A program made the position numbers and the translations under genes. Shown here piece by piece: positions 36,733 through 47,958 of a DNA stretch of 64,000 nucleotides. Position 1 is the stretch's first letter. Each line of letters opens with the position of its first letter. The DNA is taken from contig JACATO010001009.1 of NCBI GenBank assembly GCA_018389105.1, positions 1,635,066-1,699,065 of the forward strand. Reading direction: 5' to 3'. Below the pieces are notes generated by a model that was given only the letters and a program-made list of their open reading frames with translations, made no database searches and had not been told where the DNA came from. This stretch comes from Nautilus pompilius (Eukaryota; Mollusca; Cephalopoda; Nautilida; Nautilidae).

Positions 36733-36769
36733 CTTGCCTGTGGATTGTCTTGGAACCCTGCACTGCAAT
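36733..36769 (-). other. RAD50: Likely 5' UTR part of the first coding exon
   Basis: Upstream of the RAD50 start codon, reading the minus strand, there are two closely spaced AG acceptors (attgcag then tgcag; exon would begin at 36762 or 36757) after an AT-rich tract. This suggests the coding exon is preceded by an intron in the 5' UTR, with the transcription start further right. A GC-richer candidate promoter lies near 39.4-39.6 kb. Inferred from splice-site appearance only. Confidence 0.4.
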
Positions 36770-37139
36770 ATTAACAAGCACTAATAAAAAAACTGCTAAG
36801 GATTAAACACTACATCATCAATGTCATATTTTAGATTCCATAAGGAAAGCAAAGTTGAAATGTGTAGAAGAATGCATTAATGTTTGAAAGCAAAGATATC
36901 ATTTTAAAAAAGGTACACCTCAAAAATAAAAAAAATATTTCTTTTAGTTAACAAAATAGTGTAAAATGTCAAATTCTTGTTCATAAATTCATTCAGTATC
37001 TTGTTTAAGAGCTTCTAACATAAATGACTATTTGACACGAACATCTCACATTTTTGATAATTCTTTGAATGTTATTCTGGGCTAAAACATCTCACATTCC
37101 TCTATAAGGACATCTTACAACAGAAGCCTGAAGCCTGTT

Positions 37140-37260
37140 TCAAATTCCTTTTATTGGATTAAGGTCTGGAAAATGAGCTTGGTACTCCATATGGTTGATT
37201 GTCTCCTGCTCCAGAGAAGGAATGACAATTTGAGCAGGATGTAGATAAGCATTATACACA
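37140..37260 (-). pseudogene. Tc1-like transposase C-terminal remnant
   Basis: Minus-strand translation reads NHMEYQAHFPDLNPIKGI and then a stop. This matches the Tc1 family motif around WPAxSPDLNPIE, which precedes the third catalytic acidic residue. Upstream residues (HPAQIVIPSLEQE) also look transposase-derived. It lies opposite in orientation to the remnant at 37590-37850. Confidence 0.6.
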
Positions 37261-37589
37261 ATAGTCAGTCTCAGTATCACAGCTAATCCCTCCCTACACC
37301 ACCCATCAGCCGTGTTCAGCAGTGTTAGCTTTTGAAATCTGCTTTCTCCTCAAGTGAATAAAGGCTTTTCCTCACTGAATACCATTAGTCTGAAGCTGAT
37401 TACATAATTTTAAAGATTCCTTTGAAAATAGTATTACTGGTCGTCTCATCTAGGAAGAATTCTATAGCTAAAATTTATGAAAATTATCATGGAAGTTGTT
37501 GCATTCTTCTGATTAGTAACTTTTGTGATCTCTTCAAAGGGCTTTAAAAGGAAAATGAGTTTTTAAGCTAGACTCCATTGATATAGAGT

Positions 37590-37850
37590 TGGATTTTAAA
37601 TATTATGTTCTATTGCATATGTCATGACCAGGTGTCTCTGTTCAGTATTACGTTCTAGATAAAGGCTTGAAGGTGTTTTGGATCTAATGTAGCTGATGAT
37701 CTTTGTACAATTAATGGAAGATATAAAAAAGTATGTTATCAGTCTTTTGCAAAGACATGAAATTTCTTCTGGCAGTTGATTAATAAGTACAGCATTTATA
37801 TGCAACAAGATAATAACCTTAAGCACATTTCTAAATTATGCAGACAACGT
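37590..37850 (+). pseudogene. Tc1-like transposase central-domain remnant
   Basis: Across frames the plus strand reads VADDLCTING, LLQRHEISSGS, then IYMQQDNNLKHISKLCRQ. The last block is the Tc1-family FQQDNDPKHTSK motif with the second catalytic Asp, and the earlier ones match the segments normally before it. Frame changes and stops show decay. The expected C-terminus does not follow on this strand. Confidence 0.72.
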
Positions 37851-38611
37851 GTACATATAACAAGGTGTCCCCCAGAACATAGTTTGGGCACTAAAATAAT
37901 CTAATTTATATCACCCATTAGATTTTTATATTTGTCAAAGTTACTTGATGGACTCCACTAAAAATTTGCAAAAGTTGTTATCCAAGCAAAAGACAGAGGG
38001 AGTTATTTTGATGAAGCCAAGATTTAAAGTCACAAGTTTATTGTTTGTTCTTTTTACATTCACCGTGTTATGGTGAGAAATAAAATGGTAATATTCTTTT
38101 TTAAATAATTATTCCCATATTTGTGTCAGCTTCCAAACTTTCAGCCAGTAGTTCATATATATATACGTGACTATATAGGTAGATAAATACCCAGATATAT
38201 TCATAAATTTATATGTACATATAATATAAATAATGGTTTCAAGTCTGAAAATCATGGTTTTGTAGAACTGTTAAAAGTAGGGTTTACTCTGTTAGAATTT
38301 AACTATTTTTCTAAATATAAATTCTATGCAGACGGGTCGGCCTTAAAGCTCACAGGGAATAAGTGGCTTTTATCCAGATCTATTACGGTTTATTTTACAT
38401 CAACAGAACTTTGATTTTGCAAGATTTTAATCTGATCGTTGTAAAATTATTCCTCTGACAATGGAATCGGTCTTGTGGTGGTGAGTTCGCCATCACGAAG
38501 CCACTGTTCTATTAGATAAACCTCGCTGTTGTGGCCGACTACTTAGAGCCGGTGAGTGCACTTACAGCCTCATAAAAACTGGCTTCCAGAGTCGGAGTGC
38601 GGGGCCCTAAC

Positions 38612-39385
38612 CCAGCAACAACTGTCTTGCTCTTCCATTGCCCGGAGAAGCTTTGGTCCATCTCCTGTCACCTGTCACCCCCCCCCCCGGACAGGTGACC
38701 GACTGTACCCAGCTCGAACACGAGACACCCAGTCATAAACCCAACAACAACTGTCTTGCTCTTCCATTGCCCGGAGAAACTTTGGTCCATCTCCTGTCAC
38801 TCCCCCCCCCCGGACAGGTGTCCGACTGTACCCAGCTCGAACACGAGACACCCTGTCACAAACCCAACAACAACTGTCTTGCTCTTCCATTGCCCGGAGA
38901 AGCTTTGGTCCATCTCCTGTCACCTGTCACACCCCCCCGGACAGGTGCCCGACTGTACCCAGCTCGAACACGAGACACCCAGTCACAAACCCAACAACAA
39001 CTGTCTTGCTCTTCCATTGCCCGGAGAAGCTTTGGTCCATCTCCTGTCACCTGTCACCCCCCCCCCCCGGACAGGTGTCCGACTGTACCCAGCTCGAACT
39101 CGAGACACCCAGTCATAAACCCAACAACAGCTGTCTTGCTCTTCCATTGCCCGGAGAAGCTTTGGTCCATCTCCTGTCACCTGTCACCCCCCCCCCCGGA
39201 CAGGTGCCCGACTGTACCCAGCTCGAACACGAGACACCCAGTCACAAACCCAACAACAGCTGTCTTGCTCTTCCATTGCCCGGAGAAGCTTTGGTCCATC
39301 TCCTGTCTCCTGTCACCTCCCCCTCCCCCGGCAGGTGCCCGACTGTACCCAGCTCGAACACGAGACACCCAGTCACAGTACCTGT
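38612..39385. repeat. Minisatellite: six copies of a ~127-bp GC-rich unit with hairpin and C-run
   Basis: The anchor TGTCTTGCTCTTCCATTGCC recurs at 38623, 38752, 38875, 39002, 39132 and 39261 (spacings 129, 123, 127, 130, 129). Each unit has a run of C, 5 to 12 long, followed by GGACAGGTG. In most units CACCTGTC precedes the run, so CACCTGTC and GACAGGTG can form an 8-bp stem with the C-run in the loop. The CAGGTG/CACCTG hexamers are E-box-like. The sixth unit has an interrupted C-run. Several frames are open on both strands, but the unit length is not a multiple of three, so I do not treat it as coding. Confidence 0.93.
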
Positions 39386-39620
39386 CTCCTAGTCGTTTAA
39401 CAGCGCAAAATTACTCCGTTATTCCGTTTCAGAAACGAAGAAGATAATATACTTGAAGGAAAGACAGACCTGAATAGGAAGTCGCTCGCTGGGTCGAGGT
39501 TTTAGAGAGAGAGACACACACACATATATTACATATCTCTCTTCATTCCATCGCGAGTCCCGCCATCCGAGAGAACGACCTTTAACCTAAAACTGGCGCG
39601 ATTTTCCGCGGGGAGACATC
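39386..39620 (-). promoter_or_regulatory. Candidate RAD50 promoter / 5' UTR region
   Basis: Locally CpG-richer sequence (TCGCGAGTCCCGCC, GGCGCGATTTTCCGCGGGG) in AT-rich surroundings, about 2.7 kb upstream of the RAD50 start codon. On the minus strand, ATTCAG followed by GTCTGT near 39470 could be a weak 5' UTR donor. A GA/CA microsatellite lies at about 39504-39530. Placement as promoter is an inference from composition and position. Confidence 0.35.
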
Positions 39621-41430
39621 ACTGCAAAAATTTACACTCTGAATAATAATCGTCTTATTCGAAGGTAATATTAAGTCAGAATGTTATTAATAATGCTTAA
39701 AATATACAGAAATTTCAAAAAAACACATTAAACATTTAATTTAACAACGTTCCATGTCAGACTTAGATTTAATGTTCAATCCGTATTTCGTTCCAAAATC
39801 ATTTTTGCTGAAACCCTGTAGCTCTAACATAGGCGGGGACCGTTCGTGTTACCAGAAATTAGGCGATGTGAAACAAAATATCTTGATGCATTAGAACAGT
39901 TTCTTTTTTTTGGTTTGTAAATATTCAAAATTAGTCTTCGGTATCGTTGTAGCGGGAATAGTGGCCGATTTTTCTCTACCTAAACGATGGTTGCAACGAA
40001 AATTGCATAGCTGTAAAACGAGACAATAGTAGTAGTAGTAGTAATAATGGGGTATTCCACGTCGAATGTACACACTTTTCAGCAAACTTCTGACACACCG
40101 CCTCAGATTCCACTCATTTTTTTGAGCAAGTGCTTGTTTCTATAGTGAAACATTATGTACCAATTTTCAGACCTTGGGGCCCACTGGGGGCCAATTTTAG
40201 AAACTCGCCCCCCCTCCCCCAAATTTGGAGTTCCCCGGCTGACCCACAATCTTTCAGAGGCTAAAGGGGGAAAACGGTTAGGGTCAGGGTCAGGTTGGGA
40301 AAATAAGGACTGATAAAAACGGGGTCTGCCTGCTCCTATTTTAGGGATTGATGTGATTTTCGTTGGGGAGGAGTAAGAGACTGCCTGTGTGGTGGAAGAC
40401 TTTTAGCTTTCGGTCTTTTAATTCCTTATTGAAGTAGAAAGGGTTAACTCTAAGTAAAAATTGTAAGAGTTAGAAAATGTAAAATAAATTTGTGGGAAGA
40501 TAAAAGTAAAAGTTGCTTATGGTGGGTTAGGGTCAGGTGAATGTTTACAGCATATAGTGTAAAAACTGAAAAAAATAAGTATGGAGGAAACTGAAAATTG
40601 GAAAAAGTGAAAACGGAAGAATCTTGTTGGTGGCGGCCCCTGGTGGCGGGATCAAGCGGTGTCGGCCTTCCTTGGTTGTCAACTGGACTGTCCGCCGCTC
40701 AGGCAGAGTTTCGATCCTGCTGTCGGCGGGTGGACCAGTGGGATTGATGCTGTGCCCGGCTGCTGTTCTGATGGTTCTCCACAGGGTTCTTATAGAGTGA
40801 TGGGATACGGTCCTCGCATTAAGGAGTCGTCCCCAGTTTTGAGCCGTTCTCAGTCCGGTTTGTTCAGCAGTCCATTCCAGGTTTCGCTGCCTGCCCTGGA
40901 TGATGATGTCCCTAAGGGTCGTGGAAGGACACTCTGCACGTGGTGCAGGAGGTGTAGAATATTGGGTTCCTGGAGGCGCACGTGATGCTTCGTTGGGAAT
41001 AGAAACAGTGTTTATTTTGGCTGCAGATGATATTACTAGTTGACAGGGTTCTCCTTCCTCCTGTGATGGTGTAGGGAGGATACTACCTGGTGTTCCATTG
41101 GATCAAAATGTAAAACAAGTGATGTCAGTTAAAATTTGCACAAAATTCTTTTAAAAATCAGTGGGGATTACTGTTAAGTGATGGTGTTCTGTCGTGCCTA
41201 TGCTACACCAATACCACCTACCATATGCAATTAATTATTACGATTTAAAATTTATCTGTACAAAGAACCCTATCCTCACGTTGTTAGCAGTTATCCCTGG
41301 CCTGGTCCTGACCCCTGACCGGGCGACAGATCTCTGATGGAAAAGGGAATCGATTTAAGGGGAGTCTCCAATAAATATAATAACAATAATTTGGAAAGTG
41401 ATTGTTTGTCTGTAGGGGTGGAAAATTATA
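39621..41430. other. Intergenic region between the two CpG-rich blocks
   Basis: Contains an AGT trinucleotide repeat (40027-40044) and, just after it, a GGGTATTCCACGTCGAATGT block similar to one at 12470. A GC-richer stretch (40620-41000) has an unrecognised 108-codon plus-strand ORF at 40659-40985. I see no domain, splice signal or start context supporting this ORF as a gene. Confidence 0.5.
40027..40044 (+). repeat. AGT trinucleotide microsatellite
   Basis: Six consecutive AGT/TAG-type triplets in non-coding sequence, followed by AAT triplets. Confidence 0.85.
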
Positions 41431-42060
41431 CAGTGATACCTCGATCTAACGGACCCCCCCAACCATCCGACGGACCCCGTCTGGTGCACCGACAACAAAG
41501 TTCGCGTAGAACTGTGCGAAAAAGTTTTTACTTTGCGCATGCGTCAGTAAAGGTCAGGGTTTAATGGCCTCCTGATGTCATCGACACCTTTCCCATAGTC
41601 CGTTGTGTCTGTCGCTGCACGTGCTTCCCGCTCGCCGACGTTCGGTGTCCAGAAAGCGGTCGGCCGACAGGTGTCGCTCTCTCCGCACATCCGTGATACA
41701 GGCACTGAACTGGTCTGGAGTTACTGCGGTGTTCTGACGGCTTTAGTCGGACAACTCGTCTCTGTCCGGCGGTGGTGACAGGGTTAACTGGGATGACGGA
41801 CGGCTGGCGGTGTTATCTTTGTGTAATCAGATAGGACGGTTTCCGAGCTTTCCGAACGTCCATAGTTTGTTTGTTTGTTTGGTTATCAGAGAATAGGAGG
41901 TAATTTAAGATATTAAACCAAACCCAACCGGGAGACCGAGTCCCTGTCGACCCTCACAGGTCCCCCCCCGTCTCTCCCCTAATGCGCCCTTTTGGCGGCG
42001 GTCGGTCGGTCGGATCTCGGTGGCGCCAAAGACCCTGGATTATTTTCCTTTTGTAAATCG
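41430..42060 (+). promoter_or_regulatory. CpG-rich block, possible promoter of a plus-strand gene
   Basis: Sequence from about 41430 to 42060 is clearly GC- and CpG-richer than its surroundings, with GTCGGTCGGTCGG near 42000 and several TCGCGT/GCGCATGCG motifs. Its left edge begins CAGTGATACCTCGATCTAAC, which resembles the terminal repeat of Tigger/pogo elements; no matching right end was found. The candidate splice structure at 42679-43137 lies downstream on the plus strand. Promoter role inferred. Confidence 0.35.
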
Positions 42061-42678
42061 TCTTTTTATTATTTTTTTATTATTCATTTATTTTCTGAAG
42101 AAAAAGTTTTTTGTCCAAAACCTCATAAATTTCTGCTTAATGAGTTAGAAAGGAATTTGCTGCATCTTCCCGAAGATGGATGATAACTGTGATGTCTGGA
42201 GCAGCTGTCAGCTCGGGTTGGCCGTCCTTGTCTTACCTGTCACATCCCAGCCCTGTGGGGTACACACACCCACTACACGTGTACTTTAGGGAAACAGAGG
42301 ACGGGTACATTTAAAGGTATCAGATAACTAGCAATGATTCTGCCTAAATAGGTCTTAATTCGCTTAGCTGTTAAGCACAACCAGCCAAGAGGGTCACAGA
42401 TGCTTTCATAGAATTGCCAAGAGTTTTGCAGCTTGGAAGGAAAAAGAGAGCAACCCTTAAAAAATGTGAAGAAACCCCTAAATCTCCACACTTTATTGCA
42501 CTGGGCATGAAACTGCTTTATATAGACCACACTTCTCATTAACCGGTTCTGTTACAATGAATGACCTTTGCCCTTTGTCTCCTTTCCACCAAAATTTTAA
42601 AATATTCGACTGGTTATTGATGTTTTTGTTTACTGCTGTTGTTTTTAAAAATAATTCCTTACTAATTGTTATTTGTAG

Positions 42679-42714
42679 GAATTGGGGAATCGTGCTGTGG
42701 AGTAAAGAAACGGG
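42679..42714 (+). other. Candidate small non-coding exon
   Basis: Thirty-six bases bounded by TTATTTGTAG and GTAAGA, a good acceptor and donor on the plus strand. It would be a 5' UTR exon between the CpG-rich block at 41.4-42.1 kb and the acceptor at 43134-43136. Based on splice-site appearance only. Confidence 0.3.
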
Positions 42715-43145
42715 GTAAGATTCTTATTTCCATTTTCTGGTTGGTTGTATTTTTAATAAAATCACAACCAGTTGACATCACACGGAAGAGAAGCAGTTCC
42801 AGCCACCGCATTAGGGTGAGTTAAATGTTCGACCAGAAAAAGCCGGTTGATAATTTGTACGGCCCGCAAATGATGTTATACATATCCAAATGTCCCTTGA
42901 TAGGAAAAAGGTTCCCCGCCTCGGGTATAAAGGAATGGCATTGATTGTCAGCAGGAACCAATGGCACTGCACAACCTCATCACCTATTTCTACAGCTGTA
43001 GACAATGATTGTTAAAAGAAGAAAAAGAAACCACAACTTCCATTTGGGATAATTTTTCATGAGCTGAAAAGAAACACAATTAATATTTTCTCGATGAGGC
43101 TAATTTCAATTCAGCTTGTTCTAAATTCCTTTTCAGGAGTGATAC

Positions 43146-43361
43146 ATGGCCACAGGTATTGCATCACCGACATCCTCCACATCATATTCAGGTTGTCATG
43201 GAAATGGTCGTTTTCTAGGCTTGCAGTCACTTTGCAGATGCTTAGGAAAACCAAATATAGTAGGCATCCTGCCACTGCGAATTCAAAAACAACTAACTGA
43301 TGCCTTGTCAATATCTTCTGCAAAGAGGCAAGAGTGCAACACTGCTGATTTGAGGGGTTAA
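43146..43361 (+). CDS. Hypothetical 71-residue protein in a candidate exon
   Basis: A strong acceptor (TTCTAAATTCCTTTTCAG, ending at 43136) is followed nine bases later by an ATG in good context (TACATGGCC). The 71-codon ORF begins MATGIASPTSSTSYSGCHGN, continues GRFLGLQSLCRCLGKPNIVG and ends in TAA at 43359-43361. Composition is protein-like, with four Cys and no low complexity, and unlike the AT-biased spurious ORFs nearby. I do not recognise the family. It has no transmembrane segment or signal peptide that I can see. It could be a complete small protein, a terminal exon or chance. The tandem array begins a few hundred bases downstream. Confidence 0.4.
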   Translation: MATGIASPTSSTSYSGCHGNGRFLGLQSLCRCLGKPNIVGILPLRIQKQLTDALSISSAKRQECNTADLRG

Positions 43362-43549
43362 TGTTGACTCTCTCTGTTGCTCTTATCCATTTTTCTCTCA
43401 ATTGTTGATTTTTTGGAAAATTGGAAAAATATAAGCATTTTTATGACAATTTTTTGAAAATCAATGATATTTTTCATATAAAAACTGGTGAGAGATTATG
43501 TAAAAGTGTTTTACACAACTGAATCATGGCAGTGGATTACAGTTTAAAA

Positions 43550-45060
43550 GAGAGGATTTTAAAAGTAGATGAAAGCAAGCGGAAGCAGCCTTTGATTTTA
43601 AACCAAAGTTTCTGAAATTTTTTTGGCTAATGTCATCCTTTTCAAACTCCTTGTACCAAGGTGAGCAATGACGTAATTTAGGCGGCTGCCAAAATTGATG
43701 TACATAATGATAAGTACCATGGTTGATTAAGGTCCAGGGAGTTAGCATTACAGTAACTCATCAGGAAGCAGCCAATGAACTAAACAGGGACCTACTGTTA
43801 ACTGTCAATTAGTTTGAAAATGTGCTAATATTTACAATACAAAAAGGAAATTGTACATCTGATAGTGAAAATTGGTGTTTTCCTCACATGTTTACTTGGC
43901 TTTCCTATGGTCTAATTGCTTTACATGACCTAGTAATGGCTCACTTTGAGAAATACAGATTTAATCCATAAGCATGTCCAGTTGATAATCATTTACATCA
44001 TTGTGGACGTTCGAGTTGAAGAATATCAAAAATGTTAGCTTTTCATGTGACCCATGGATTTCATTTATGCCAGGAAGTCATTGTTTATTCTTGTAACTGC
44101 AACCTTTAATTTAATCACTATAGCTGATATAAACAATTTAATTTTTGATGATGTTCTTGACATTAATCTGAATGCTACAATAATCTCACAAGGCTGAATT
44201 TTATAAATTGTTGAAGAATTTAGTTAGGTTTTTTTAGACTTTTTATTAATATAGAAAACAGATTTGTAAACAACTTATTTTGTTATGGTTAATTTTTTTA
44301 GGAATCAAATATATTATTTTTTCAGAATTTGTAAAAAATATACCAAAACAAGGTAAAAATTAAATGAGTTATGTCCGTTTTCCTAACTCTTGACAATGCA
44401 CAGTATTAAAACAGCAGCGCCATATGCCATCTACCTGATGATTTGTTTTTTTGTTGTTTTTTGTTTTTTTTTTTTTAAAAAAAGTTGCTTTAACTTTGTA
44501 CATTTTTTTGGTGGTTATTTTTGGAAGGTTCCATTATTTAGCAAAATGCATTTTTGTGTGTTTGAATCAATATATTGTATGACCATTTCTTCTTATCTTT
44601 TCTGAGAATTTGTTTTTTATACATGCAAAGTTTGGCTACATTACATTTTCATCATGCAGTATTCAATGACATAGAAATGCTTAGTTGACATTCTAGCTAT
44701 TCTCTTCCTCATCTGACTCCTTCCATTTATTTTTCCTAATCCTTTGTTTTTAGACTTAACATGAAAAAAGGGTGCTATGAATTGTTTTATCGTGAAATTC
44801 CTCAGCTTTTTTAACCTGTATTAAATATGTTATTTCTAATGGAAAAACTAACAATCACAGCAAGTGATGCACTTGTAATTGTTTTTTGCTTTCCCTAATA
44901 ATTAATGCCATAAACCAAAATATTTTGCTAATTTGTTAAAGATAATGTTTATTAATGGAATTTATTTCCCATGTTGAAGAATAGGATAAATAGCAAAGGT
45001 ATCTGACTTAACAGATAAGCATTATAGCAATCTAAAATATTTTAAGAACGTATCTTTTTT
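43550..45060. repeat. Array copy 0, diverged edge unit
   Basis: Recognisable along its whole length but with many substitutions and indels against the rest: ATGTCATCCTTTTCAAACTC, then CTACTGTTAACTGTCAATTA, then the TCATCATGCAGTATTCAATG block. Its MITE ends are eroded (AGTTTCTGAAATT at the left). The edge position fits weaker homogenisation there. Left boundary is approximate. Confidence 0.85.
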
Positions 45061-46508
45061 ATGCATTAACGCTATTGCTCTTATATCTTGGTTGGTATCA
45101 GCTGCCTTTTATATAAACCCAGGTTTCTCAAACCTTTTTTTTTTTTGTCTTATGTCATCCTTTTCAAACTCCTCCCGCCAAACGTTGATATACATTATGA
45201 ATTTGTACCATGGTTGATTAAAGGTCCAGGGGGCTTACCCTTACCACAACAGCATTACAGTAACACATCAGCAAGCAGCCAAAGAACTAAACAGGGACCT
45301 ACTGTTAACTGTCAATTAGTTTGAAAATGTGCTAATATTTACAATACTAAAAGGAAATTGTACCTCTGACACTGAAAAATTGGCGTTTTCCTCACTTGTG
45401 CGCCGTGGCTTTCCTATGGTCTAATTGCTTTGCATGACCTAGTAATGGCTCGCTTTGAGAAATACTGATTTAAGCCATAAGCATGTGCAGTTAAAAATAA
45501 TTTTCTTCAAAGTCTACTTCCACATTGATGCATCTCAAAATGTTAGCTTTTCATGTGAGGAAGTCATTGTTTAGTCTTGTAACTGCAACCTTTAAATATT
45601 TTTAACGTTAATTTAAGCAACATAGCTGATGTGAACAATTTAATTTTTGATGATATTCTTAACATTTGTCTAATTTCAAAATCTGAATGCTACAATAATC
45701 TCACAAGCTCTGTCTTAAAAATTTGTTGTAGCATTTAGATTTTTTAGTCTTTTAATATAGAAAACAGATTTGTAACAACTTATTTTGTTATGGTTAATGT
45801 CTTTTCAGGAAACACAGTTTTATTATTGCAGAATTTGTATAAATATACCAAAAAAAAAAAAGTTAAAATTACAATGAGTTATTTCCCTTCGACTAACTCG
45901 CTAACAATGCACAGTATTAACACCAGCGCCACATGCCATCTACCTTATGTTTTTGGTGGTTATTTCTGGAAGGTTCCATTATTTAGCAAAAGGCAGTTTT
46001 GTGTGTTTGAATCAATATATTGTATGACCATTTCTTCTTATCTTTTTCTGAGAATTTGTTTTTTATACATGCAAAGTTTGGCTACATTACATTTTCATCA
46101 TGCAGTATTCAATGACATAGAAATGCTTAGTTGACATTCTAGCTATTCTCTTCCTCATCTGACTCCTTCCATTTAATTTTTCCTAATCCTTTGTTTTTAG
46201 ACTTAACATGAAAAAAGGGTGCTATGAATTGTTTTATCGTGAAATTCCTCAGCTTTTTTAAACCTGTATTAAATATGTTATTTCTAATGGAAAAACTAAC
46301 AATCACAGCAAGTGATGCACTTGTAATTGTTTTTTGCTTTCCCTAATAATTAATGCCATAAACCAAAATATTTTGCTAATTTGTTAAAGATAATGTTTAT
46401 TAATGGAATTTATTTCCCATGTTGAAGAATAGGATAAATAGCAAAGGTATCTGACTTAACAGATAAGCATTATAGCAATCTAAAATATTTTAAGAACGTA
46501 TCTTTTTT
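45061..46508. repeat. Array copy 1 (1448 bp, full type)
   Basis: Nearly identical to copies 2-4. Contains the MITE at 45120-45467 and the 118-bp segment that is absent from short copies. Confidence 0.95.
45120..45467. mobile_element. hAT-type MITE within the array unit (representative copy)
   Basis: Begins CAGGTTTCTCAAACC and ends GCTTTGAGAAATACTG, giving inverted ends CAGGTTTCTCAAA and CAGTATTTCTCAAA, 348 bp apart. Read inverted, it aligns along its length with the single element at 1843-2226, sharing TTGACAGTTAACAGTAGG, TATTGTAAATATTAG and the ends. The outer flanks TATAAACC and ATTTAAGC may be a decayed target duplication. The corresponding segment is present in every complete array copy, so the insertion predates amplification. 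No ORF of its own. Confidence 0.85.
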
Positions 46509-47958
46509 ATGCATTAACGCCATTGCTCTTATATCTTGGTTGGTATCAGCTGCCTTTTATATAAACCCAGGTTTCTTAAACCTTTTTTTTTTGTCTTATG
46601 TCATCCTTTTCAAACTCCTCTCGCCAAACGTTGATATACATTATGAATGTGTACAATGGTTGATTAAAGGTGCAGCGGCGTTTACCCTTACCACAACAGC
46701 ATTACAGTAACTCATCAGCAAGCAGCCAAAGAACTAAACAGGGACCTACTGTTAACTGTCAATTAGTTTGAAAATGTGCTAATATTTACAATAGTAAAAG
46801 GAAATTGTACCTCTGGCACTGAAAAATTGGCGTTTTCCTCACTTGTGCGCCGTGGCTTTCCTATGGTCTAATTGCTTTGCATGACCTAGTAATGGCTCGC
46901 TTTGAGAAATACTGATTTAAGCCATAAGCATGTGCAGTTAAAAATAATTTTCTTCAAAGTCTACTTCCACATTGATGCATCTCAAAATGTTAGCTTTTCA
47001 TGTGAGGAAGTCATTGTTTAGTCTTGTAACTGCAACCTTTAAATATTTTTAACGTTAATTTAAGCAACATAGCTGATGTGAACAATTTAATTTTTGATGA
47101 TATTCTTAACATTTGTCTAATTTCAAAATCTGAATGCTACAATAATCTCACAAGCTCTGTCTTAAAAATTTGTTGTAGCATTTAGATTTTTTAGTCTTTT
47201 AATATAGAAAACAGATTTGTAACAACTTATTTTGTTATGGTTAATGTCTTTTCAGGAAACAGTTTTATTATTGCAGAATTTGTATAAATATACCAAAAAA
47301 AAAAAAAAGTTAAAATTACAATGAGTTATTTCCCTTCGACTAACTCGCTAACAATGCGCAGTATTAACACCAGCGCCACATGCCATCTACCTTATGTTTT
47401 TGGTGGTTATTTCTGGAAGGTTCCATTATTTAGCAAAAGGCAGTTTTGTGTGTTTGAATCAATATATTGTATGACCATTTCTTCTTATCTTTTTCTGAGA
47501 ATTTGTTTTTTATACATGCAAAGTTTGGCTACATTACATTTTCATCATGCAGTATTCAATGACATAGAAATGCTTAGTTGACATTCTAGCTATTCTCTTC
47601 CTCATCTGACTCCTTCCATTTAATTTTTCCTAATCCTTTGTTTTTAGACTTAACATGAAAAAAGGGTGCTATGAATTGTTTTATCGTGAAATTCCTCAGC
47701 TTTTTTAAACCTGTATTAAATATATTATTTCTAATGGAAAAAACTAATAATCACAGCAAGTGATGCACTTGTAATTGTTTTTTGCTTTCCCTAATAATTA
47801 ATGCCATAAACCAAAATATTTTGCTAATTTGTTAAAGATAATGTTTATTAATGGAATTTATTTCCCATGTTGAAGAATAGGATAAATAGCAAAGGTATCT
47901 CTGACTTAACAGATAAGCATTATAGCAATCTAAAATATTTTAAGAACGTATCTTTTTT
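46509..47958. repeat. Array copy 2 (1450 bp, full type)
   Basis: Full-length unit. It carries the variant CAGCGGCGTTTACCC in the MITE, shared with copies 6, 10 and 11. It also has GAATGTGTACAATGG in place of GAATTTGTACCATGG. Confidence 0.95.

Larger units (their letters stand above)
36770..38600. other. RAD50 upstream region with Tc1-like remnants
   Basis: Apart from the two Tc1-like remnants this is AT-rich sequence, with an AT dinucleotide stretch near 38150-38170. It may be the first (5' UTR) intron of RAD50 if transcription starts in the GC-richer block near 39.5 kb. That is an inference, since no 5' exon could be proven. Confidence 0.5.

Noticed and set aside
38638-39447. 269-codon plus-strand ORF, the longest in the window, with a repetitive protein
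   Set aside because: It lies wholly in the minisatellite, whose unit length is not a multiple of three. Overlapping frames on both strands are also open. This is a by-product of a stop-poor GC-rich repeat.
40659-40985. 108-codon plus-strand ORF in a GC-richer stretch
   Set aside because: No recognised domain, no splice or promoter support, and the residue composition looks like translated GC-rich non-coding sequence.
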